64,000 nucleotides of DNA. It comes from Sinohyriopsis cumingii. Taxonomy: Eukaryota; Mollusca; Bivalvia; Unionida; Unionidae. Both the position numbers and the translations under genes were made by a program. Positions 55,322 through 64,000 of the stretch are shown piece after piece. Position 1 is the first letter of the stretch. The number at the start of each line of letters is the position of its first letter. The stretch spans positions 94,405,974 to 94,469,973 of the forward strand of contig CM068838.1 of NCBI GenBank assembly GCA_028554795.2, read 5' to 3'. Under the pieces are notes generated by a model. That model worked only from the letters and a program-made list of their open reading frames with translations. It ran no database searches and was not told where the DNA came from.

Positions 55322-55537
55322 CTAAATATCACGAGCTTTACCAATAAGTACACATTGTAATAATTGAATCCATCGCTCCCTTGGCCATTTGAAATTTTCA
55401 GCCACTTTTTCAAAATAAGGAAAATATTTGTCTACATCATTTTCCCTAAAAGGCGGCACTAACCTAATTTTATTTGCGACATCAAAACTTAAATTTCTAC
55501 TTGGAGTGTGAATATGCTTTTCATTTGCTAGCTCCAT
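55322..55537 (-). pseudogene. Ty3/gypsy Gag-like fragment, unit 3
   Basis: Identical protein fragment to the other units, ended by the same TAG. Confidence 0.7.
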
Positions 55538-56361
55538 TTATTTTATTCTAAATTGATAGTCCCGCTATTTCTCTCTTTCTTTCTTATCTAACTGTATTTG
55601 CATTTGTTCTTTGTTTCTCTTTCTTCTTTATCTAATTGCATCAATTTGTATTTAAACTACATTTGTCTTTCCTTCTGTTTTTCTTCTTTCTGTAGTTTCA
55701 GCATCCTTAAATCCAATTCCATCTTGTGTTTTATTCTAATTCCTTTACTTTTTTGACAGAGTCTGATACAAACTTACTGATCGGAACCAAACCACTTTTA
55801 TCCAAAACATTCTTTTCTACCAAGTACTTTGTCCACACTATTTTTTCTTCCTTCACTTACGAAACCTTTACCTCAAAATTAATTCATGTTTTTCTTAAAG
55901 GTCTAATTGGTCCTGGGTTGGACTTGAAAGAAAGGTTTGCAGTTTTGATGACATTTTAGAAAAAGCTTGCCGATTTCACTTCGAATTTCAAAAACTAGGT
56001 GCATTCTAATTTCAATAGAAACAAAGATTTCTCAAATATTCTAACCAAAATTCAAAAATCGAGGACAAGCAATCCAATTTCTTATTATTTAAAGGTCGTG
56101 AAATAACAAGATTAATTGGAGCTCCTCTCTGAGCTTTAATTTCAATGAATATTTTCAGGCATTGAAATTATTTGAAATTATTTGAATGTTTTCGAAATTG
56201 TAATATTTCAAAGATATTGATATTTCAGAAGATTGATTTTTAAAATGTGGATTTCATTGTTTGAAATGTTATTAGAATCTGATATTTAGATTTCATTGCT
56301 GAGAAATGTAATTGTAAAATCAGCAAACATTTTACCATGTTAGCCAAATGAGAGAATTTAA

Positions 56362-56568
56362 CTTCCGAAACCATTGAAAATAGGAGATGTGACTTATTTG
56401 CCTATTCTGGGTGTCCTTTTCTTACTAAATAATGACCTAGCTGAATATAAGTTAGGAGTAAATCTTAAGCCTTGTATCGATCGAAGAGTCGATCTTATCG
56501 AATTTGAAATCCCTGGTTTATATCCACATTGCGCAGTTACTGGAGCTGTGGCAAAACATGCTCTTTAG
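56362..56568 (+). pseudogene. Ty3/gypsy protease-region fragment, unit 3
   Basis: Same fragment, motifs and stops as in unit 1. Confidence 0.65.
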
Positions 56569-59500
56569 AATGATTATGTTGAATAGGGTGATATTCCTTT
56601 AGCCGCGACCTTATCGGCTCGGGCATTTCATGTGGTAACATTTGCTCTTAGTTCGAATCATGAACAAGAACTAACCACAGTGACACTCTTTTTGACTATG
56701 CATTTTCTTAAATTTAATCAAGGTGATAAAAGACAAACACTAGATGCCTTACAGGAAGAAGAACCATATATCTCCATTTGTTTCAGTGGGCTACTGATTC
56801 ACCTGATGCCACACTTGAGGGGAATTGTAATTCTTGAGGAATGGGGTCCTATTGAGGAAATGAAGGCCACCTGAGGTACCCAACGGTGATGAGTGGTCAG
56901 TAAACTATTAGATTGTTGTTGTATCGACAGTCATTTTTAGTCTAGCCCATGACCATTTTTATTTTCTATTCATTTGTATATCAGTAAAACGTATCACAAG
57001 ATTTTAAATGACCGAAAATTCAAAGTGTTGTTAAATTTTCTAGATCCTGTCACACTTGTCACATGGTAGGAAAAGCCAGTCTGAAGATATCCAAAGCTCA
57101 TAAAACAAGTATCCCTGCGTTAAAATGCAGTGTATATACTCTTGAGTGGGAAAAAAAGATTTAATATTGTGATATTATTATTTTACGAATATGTTTTCAG
57201 ATATAACCATGTAAATTGTTCAATTCATTTAGTAGTACATGTCATACACAACATCTGAGCAAAGATGACATCGATTAGTGGTAGCACTGAAGTGATTAAT
57301 CTTCGCAGTTTTTAAATCTTAACACCCTGGAACAGAACTTTTGTCTTGCAATATTAATTACATTTATCGTTGAATTATTGCATAACTCTTTCTTCTCTTT
57401 AGGGAGGAATGTGGAATGAGGTATCGATAATTTATAATATATTTGAATTAAGTCTTTTGGGGCTTCATGACGTAGAATCTCATTTAGGAATCAACGCTGG
57501 ATGCAAATTTAATCATGAGCTATTTCGGTTAATTAGGCAACACAATATTTAATGGTGGTCAGGAAAAATCACATGATACTAGGAGTGCATTTATGCTGTG
57601 AATATATGATGTACGCCCTAGTTGTTGTTGATTAGCTCAATAAGTTGAGAAGGGCAGAACATGACAGTTCAATTATTTCACAGTCATATAACTTAAATGT
57701 TTTAGTTATTCGGATTTTGTTGACATGGTGTGCACTTAGATACTAGAATATAATTAAAGCACCACATTCGGATTCTTCAGTTGTCAACATATGTTGTGGG
57801 AGTCGTGAAGGGAAATCAGTATATAAATATATTAGAACTTTAGACATTAGCTTTGAATAGTTTCCGGAGTAATATGAAATTGATAGTATAATGAGTATAA
57901 CTTAGGATAATATCCTATTAATGTAAACACTGCAAGTTAGTTGAATGATTTCGCTTTATTGGATTTAATGTTTCTGGGGAAGAACATAAATTTTGGAAAA
58001 TTGAATGCTTGTTGGGTTTTACCATGTCGTTTTACATCAATTAATCCTCATTACGACTGGACGGAGAATGTTTTCCCTGGACGTATGCTTGATAATACTA
58101 GGCAGAATTAATATTTAATAGAAATAATACTATCACGCAGTTTAGAAAGTTTTTATTTGAACACTACGTAGATTGGAAACCTGGTGAGCAGGTCGACAGC
58201 ATCCATCGCCATGTCTGCACGAACCAGTCCATATACAATCCTGGTCTAATGTTTTCTCATGTGGAGAAATAACAGAGCAAATATCACTAACAATCTGATA
58301 ACAAAAATGAACCACCATCAAATGTACAAATTTGCAACTGCGTACATACACTACAACTGTGTACATACATTTCTGTCTCGCTGTGTCTATCTATATATGT
58401 CTGTCTTTGTCTCTTGCACACGCAAACCCTTTTAGGATTTTTATAGGTACAAACCGGCTCAAAAATATAATGACTAATTAACAGCTTACCTGCAATAGCA
58501 AAACACGCGACTTCCTTTTTGCGATGATAGAATTAGGCATGAAAACTTTGTTTAAAACATTGATGGGTTAAGCAATTGCACAAGCTCACCAAGATTAAAG
58601 GTTTGCGGCTGTTCATGAATAGTCAATGGAAAAAGGTTTCCAGAAGCTATAATTAAAAGTAAATACACCATAAGTCCGTGTTTCCTGACTCTCCTCACCT
58701 TATTCGTGATATTTCGACTTTTATGTTGAGGCGTTGGATAAAAGTAACTTACCTATCGCAAAATTTGACATTCGCAGAGTAGTAGTTTACTAGTGGGACT
58801 ATCAAACTTCGACTATGTTACAACGAGTGCTATCTGCTTGAAATCGATAGTAAAAAAAATGTTGTTTTCTACAAGACTGTGAGTATAATAATCGTTATGT
58901 ACCTAATCCACTGACAGTCGAGACGAAACTAAAGATAATAATATTGGCATTTCTATTCACATGCCTAAGCAAATCTCACCACCTATATGTTAATAAATTC
59001 CGTGGTCCAATTGAGCTTGATATGAACAATAAACTCTCTTACCAATTATATTGTACAAAATAGGAAAATACTGAAATAAAGTCAGATACTCTTTGTAAAC
59101 GAACAAAAAGAAAACCACAAAAGTTTCAAAATATTATTCAGAAACAACGTTTAGTAATCGGTCGCTGTCGCAACAACCTAGAGAAAGTCAGATTCATCGA
59201 GAATAGAACACGCGTCGGTGATAGTTTTGTCCTATTACGTGACATGTGCTCTTTCATTGATGAATATGGCTTTGCCCGAAACCTTTACGTTTTACTAGAT
59301 TACGGTAAGTACAGTCAACATATGTAACATCTCAACATCGACTCAGGTAATATACATTATGAGTATCATGCCTTGCTCGTCAAACAAAACAAAACTTTTA
59401 TTTGCATACTTGGGTAGGTCACTGCTGTTATACTCATGTGACCAAGTCAGGCAGGGTGGAACCACTGATTGGTTAAGAAGGATCGGAAGGCAGGTAACCG

Positions 59501-60060
59501 CTGCTTACCTGAAATTTATACAGGAAAGTTGCCTAGGGAAATTAGAATGGCCGTTGTAACCAGATGATCGTTGAAATCATATAACGGTTAGGACAGGCTT
59601 GACTGTATTGTGGATTTATGGTGAATATGCAAAGCGTATTGTAAACTAAACACATTTTGGCGCATAATGCCCCGGGCCGCTGACCTAACGGGGGAAAGGG
59701 GTATCGTTTTTTGTTTTGTTGTTGTTGTTGTGCTGATATGCTATACATGGCGGCCAGTACAACAGGTCCAGGAAGAACCCGTCAATTTACCTGGGGCGGA
59801 AAGAATCATAATAAAAACAGTTAAAAATTTGACAAATGTGATGAAGATGTACTAGGTATGACAAATAGGCAAAGAGGTAATATTTCTTTTGTGGCGTAAC
59901 ATATTAAAGAAACAATATTTGTACTTACTGAGTTGGACAGTATATAATAGACATTGTTAGTTATATAGCTAATCTGCCCCAGGCGTTAGACATATTTATA
60001 CAACAATAAATAAGATATTACTTGCAACATAATACAAATTACTACTATAATAATGTAATA

Positions 60061-60699
60061 ATGGGTGGCGATCATGGTCAACCACCGCCTTTTTTTGGAT
60101 TGTCTCCACACGAATGGCTGAAAAAGTTCGTAGATTATTATGAAGAAATAACCGATGATCATAGAGCGCTTGGTCCAGAAGTAAGGGAGCTTAAGAAATT
60201 AATCAGACTACAACCGAATAAAGTTCAGTGTGAAATAATGGGCGATATAATTTCAGAAACTCCTATCAATATTTTTGGGAATTTATGGAGACCAAATGAT
60301 TTGATAGTTGCAAGTAGAAAGATAGTTCGTGATACACTTCAACAACAATTATTTATGTTACATATAGAAAAGTTTTCAAATCTACCCTTACGATTATTTT
60401 ATCGACCGGTTCATACGCGACGACAGAATATCGACGTTGATATACCAGGATCGTCAGAGAAACAACATATTCTATTAAATGATATTGTCTTAGTTCCTGT
60501 CAGTGTTGTTGAGAGCTCGTTAGCTATTGACAAAACTCCGTGGACGCTAGGATACGCAATGACGAATCATTCATCACAAGGATTAACCATCTCTGATTCA
60601 AATGTGTGGATCGTCGATGATCGTATCGGATGTTCGACTTTAGTTTATCTCACAGTGTCTAGAGTTAGAAAATATCTCAGCTGCGGAGGGTTATTATAG
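60061..60699 (+). CDS. SF1 helicase C-terminal fragment, unit 4
   Basis: 212 codons, open. It has INIFGN and one Thr-to-Ala change (SSLAID) relative to unit 3. Motifs III, V and VI are retained and motifs I and II are missing. Confidence 0.7.
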   Translation: MGGDHGQPPPFFGLSPHEWLKKFVDYYEEITDDHRALGPEVRELKKLIRLQPNKVQCEIMGDIISETPINIFGNLWRPNDLIVASRKIVRDTLQQQLFMLHIEKFSNLPLRLFYRPVHTRRQNIDVDIPGSSEKQHILLNDIVLVPVSVVESSLAIDKTPWTLGYAMTNHSSQGLTISDSNVWIVDDRIGCSTLVYLTVSRVRKYLSCGGLL

Positions 60700-61194
60700 A
60701 CATCATAGAAACAATAAACAAACTGCTGGCAATAGCGATGATATAGTAGGAAAAAAATAGTTAGCTATAAATAACGTGAAGAATTTTTTTTAACCCGACT
60801 TTGATCTTGACGCTGAATTTATCATGACATTAAAACAACAGTAAAATAATCATTGTGCGAGCTGTAATACAGTAATGTTGTGGCAGTATTTAAATAATGA
60901 TCCAAGACAATTTCCTGTAGACAGAATTAATAGTAAGTTTTTCATACACGTGAAAATGTGATGCTGACCTGTCTTGAATGTAACCGACATCGGGTTTAGG
61001 TGTTAACAAGTGAAGAGTCAAGGTCAAACTAATTTCTGAAAAAAAATATCAATTTCCTAGTAAACAAAATTACATTATTTTGACAAATCGAGACATTAAA
61101 AATAAAATGATTTTAAAACTTACAAATAATTAAGTTAAATCAAATATAAATTAAATCAAATATACGTAACACTTTGTTGAACTGACATTGAACG

Positions 61195-61410
61195 CTAAAT
61201 ATCACGAGCTTTACCAATAAGTACACATTGTAATAATTGAATCCATCGCTCCCTTGGCCATTTGAAATTTTCAGCCACTTTTTCAAAATAAGGAAAATAT
61301 TTGTCTACATCATTTTCCCTAAAAGGCGGCACTAACCTAATTTTATTTGCGACATCAAAACTTAAATTTCTACTTGGAGTGTGAATATGCTTTTCATTTG
61401 CTAGCTCCAT
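61195..61410 (-). pseudogene. Ty3/gypsy Gag-like fragment, unit 4
   Basis: Identical protein fragment to the other units, with the same terminal TAG. Confidence 0.7.
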
Positions 61411-62234
61411 TTATTTTATTCTAAATTGATAGTCCCGCTATTTCTCTCTTTCTTTCTTATCTAACTGTATTTGCATTTGTTCTTTGTTTCTCTTTCTTCT
61501 TTATCTAATTGCATCAATTTGTATTTAAACTACATTTGTCTTTCCTTCTGTTTTTCTTCTTTCTGTAGTTTCAGCATCCTTAAATCCAATTCCATCTTGT
61601 GTTTTATTCTAATTCCTTTACTTTTTTGACAGAGTCTGATACAAACTTACTGATCGGAACCAAACCACTTTTATCCAAAACATTCTTTTCTACCAAGTAC
61701 TTTGTCCACACTATTTTTTCTTCCTTCACTTACGAAACCTTTACCTCAAAATTAATTCATGTTTTTCTTAAAGGTCTAATTGGTCCTGGGTTGGACTTGA
61801 AAGAAAGGTTTGCAGTTTTGATGACATTTTAGAAAAAGCTTGCCGATTTCACTTCGAATTTCAAAAACTAGGTGCATTCTAATTTCAATAGAAACAAAGA
61901 TTTCTCAAATATTCTAACCAAAATTCAAAAATCGAGGACAAGCAATCCAATTTCTTATTATTTAAAGGTCGTGAAATAACAAGATTAATTGGAGCTCCTC
62001 TCTGAGCTTTAATTTCAATGAATATTTTCAGGCATTGAAATTATTTGAAATTATTTGAATGTTTTCGAAATTGTAATATTTCAAAGATATTGATATTTCA
62101 GAAGATTGATTTTTAAAATGTGGATTTCATTGTTTGAAATGTTATTAGAATCTGATATTTAGATTTCATTGCTGAGAAATGTAATTGTAAAATCAGCAAA
62201 CATTTTACCATGTTAGCCAAATGAGAGAATTTAA

Positions 62235-62441
62235 CTTCCGAAACCATTGAAAATAGGAGATGTGACTTATTTGCCTATTCTGGGTGTCCTTTTCTTACTA
62301 AATAATGACCTAGCTGAATATAAGTTAGGAGTAAATCTTAAGCCTTGTATCGATCGAAGAGTCGATCTTATCGAATTTGAAATCCCTGGTTTATATCCAC
62401 ATTGCGCAGTTACTGGAGCTGTGGCAAAACATGCTCTTTAG
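62235..62441 (+). pseudogene. Ty3/gypsy protease-region fragment, unit 4
   Basis: Same fragment, motifs and stops as in unit 1. Confidence 0.65.
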
Positions 62442-62680
62442 AATGATTATGTTGAATAGGGTGATATTCCTTTAGCCGCGACCTTATCGGCTCGGGCATT
62501 TCATGTGGTAACATTTGCTCTTAGTTCGAATCATGAACAAGAACTAACCACAGTGACACTCTTTTTGACTATGCATTTTCTTAAATTTAATCAAGGTGAT
62601 AAAAGACAAACACTAGATGCCTTACAGGAAGAAGAACCATATATCTCCATTTGTTTCAGTGGGCTACTGATTCACCTGAT

Positions 62681-64000
62681 GCCACACTTGAGGGGAATTG
62701 TAATTCTTGAGGAATGGGGTCCTATTGAGGAAATGAAGGCCACCTGAGGTACCCAACGGTGATGAGTGGTCAGTAAACTATTAGATTGTTGTTGTATCGA
62801 CAGTCATTTTTAGTCTAGCCCATGACCATTTTTATTTTCTATTCATTTGTATATCAGTAAAACGTATCACAAGATTTTAAATGACCGAAAATTCAAAGTG
62901 TTGTTAAATTTTCTAGATCCTGTCACACTTGTCACATGGTAGGAAAAGCCAGTCTGAAGATATCCAAAGCTCATAAAACAAGTATCCCTGCGTTAAAATG
63001 CAGTGTATATACTCTTGAGTGGGAAAAAAAGATTTAATATTGTGATATTATTATTTTACGAATATGTTTTCAGATATAACCATGTAAATTGTTCAATTCA
63101 TTTAGTAGTACATGTCATACACAACATCTGAGCAAAGATGACATCGATTAGTGGTAGCACTGAAGTGATTAATCTTCGCAGTTTTTAAATCTTAACACCC
63201 TGGAACAGAACTTTTGTCTTGCAATATTAATTACATTTATCGTTGAATTATTGCATAACTCTTTCTTCTCTTTAGGGAGGAATGTGGAATGAGGTATCGA
63301 TAATTTATAATATATTTGAATTAAGTCTTTTGGGGCTTCATGACGTAGAATCTCATTTAGGAATCAACGCTGGATGCAAATTTAATCATGAGCTATTTCG
63401 GTTAATTAGGCAACACAATATTTAATGGTGGTCAGGAAAAATCACATGATACTAGGAGTGCATTTATGCTGTGAATATATGATGTACGCCCTAGTTGTTG
63501 TTGATTAGCTCAATAAGTTGAGAAGGGCAGAACATGACAGTTCAATTATTTCACAGTCATATAACTTAAATGTTTTAGTTATTCGGATTTTGTTGACATG
63601 GTGTGCACTTAGATACTAGAATATAATTAAAGCACCACATTCGGATTCTTCAGTTGTCAACATATGTTGTGGGAGTCGTGAAGGGAAATCAGTATATAAA
63701 TATATTAGAACTTTAGACATTAGCTTTGAATAGTTTCCGGAGTAATATGAAATTGATAGTATAATGAGTATAACTTAGGATAATATCCTATTAATGTAAA
63801 CACTGCAAGTTAGTTGAATGATTTCGCTTTATTGGATTTAATGTTTCTGGGGAAGAACATAAATTTTGGAAAATTGAATGCTTGTTGGGTTTTACCATGT
63901 CGTTTTACATCAATTAATCCTCATTACGACTGGACGGAGAATGTTTTCCCTGGACGTATGCTTGATAATACTAGGCAGAATTAATATTTAATAGAAATAA
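62681..64000. repeat. array unit 5, cut by the window end
   Basis: The first 1.3 kb of a further unit, almost identical to unit 4. No coding fragments are reached before the window ends. Confidence 0.93.

Larger units (their letters stand above)
50934..56807. repeat. array unit 3
   Basis: Uninterrupted unit. It shares with unit 4 several variants absent from units 1 and 2 in the left half, such as a 3-bp insertion (CAGAAACAACG at 53265-53275) and GGTTTCCAG instead of GTGTCCAG near 52762. Confidence 0.93.
56808..62680. repeat. array unit 4
   Basis: Uninterrupted unit closest to units 3 and 5. It shares GCTGTGAATAT and GATGTACGCC variants (57594-57617) with unit 5 only. Confidence 0.93.
36783..64000. 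repeat. head-to-tail tandem array, about 5.87-kb unit, four copies plus a partial fifth
   Basis: The same 5.87-kb sequence repeats with period 5881, 5871 (after removing a 2.4-kb insertion), 5874 and 5873 bp. Unit starts were set at CCACACTTGAGG (36783, 42664, 50934, 56808, 62681); the first is where similarity begins at the left edge. Copies are nearly identical, with scattered substitutions and small indels, so amplification or homogenisation is recent. Copy 1 diverges most near its outer edge. The array continues past the window end. Each unit holds non-coding sequence related to 18.48-20.8 kb, a helicase fragment, a Gag-like fragment (-) and a gypsy protease-region fragment (+). Confidence 0.95.

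Noticed and set aside
1-64000. CRISPR arrays, bacterial operons or ribosome-binding sites
   Set aside because: The window is animal DNA. Tandem repeats here lack spacer structure, and gene pairs with short spacing belong to the virus-like element.

Overview
The window is AT-rich animal DNA, probably from a marine invertebrate. A mollusc or other lophotrochozoan is a guess. The evidence is long gene-poor stretches, AT/GA/CT microsatellites, degenerate minisatellites, Ty3/gypsy remnants, DNA transposons and Polinton/Maverick (adintovirus-like) DNA. No complete host gene is visible. Nearly everything recognisable is mobile or viral-type DNA, most of it decaying.

Region 1 (about 2.4-18.4 kb) is one large Polinton/Maverick-type element, visibly more GC-rich and gene-dense than its surroundings. 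Left to right it carries: a divergent two-gene cassette ending on both sides in histone-type 3' hairpins; a zinc-knuckle gene (-); a protein-primed family B DNA polymerase with many lesions; a BIR-domain (IAP-like) gene; two tandem paralogues with an F-box-like N-terminus; a broken gene of unknown role; a single-pass membrane protein; the A32/FtsK-HerA-type packaging ATPase; two basic Gly-Gly-motif proteins; a small conserved protein; a chromodomain integrase; a small membrane protein; penton; a minor-capsid remnant; the double jelly-roll major capsid protein; a Cys-containing small protein; and an adenovirus-type protease. Several genes share a TATAAAAA box about 45-63 nt before the ATG, twice overlapping the previous gene's stop codon. 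Polymerase, integrase, both capsid genes and protease are disabled, so this copy cannot be autonomous. BIR, ATPase, membrane and paralogue genes remain open. No terminal inverted repeats were found by eye.

Region 2 (18.4-36.8 kb) is mostly unrecognised AT-rich sequence. It holds a diverged relative of the array unit (18.48-20.8 kb), a second unrelated Polinton-like remnant (23.2-24.6 kb: ATPase fragment, phospholipase-A2-like capsid fragment, different integrase), and several micro- and minisatellites.

Region 3 (36.78 kb to the window end) is a head-to-tail tandem array with a unit of about 5.87 kb: four complete copies and the start of a fifth. Each unit carries an open but N-terminally truncated SF1 helicase fragment (+), a Ty3/gypsy Gag-like fragment (-) and a gypsy protease-region fragment (+). 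Copy 2 is interrupted inside the helicase by a 2,397-bp DNA transposon with a 561-codon intact transposase-like ORF, CACTGG termini and a 3-bp target duplication.

The most unusual signals are the histone-style control elements around two non-histone Polinton genes, the stop-codon/TATA overlaps, the compact BIR-paralogue cluster, and the young tandem array whose copy-2 variant pattern switches close to the transposon insertion.
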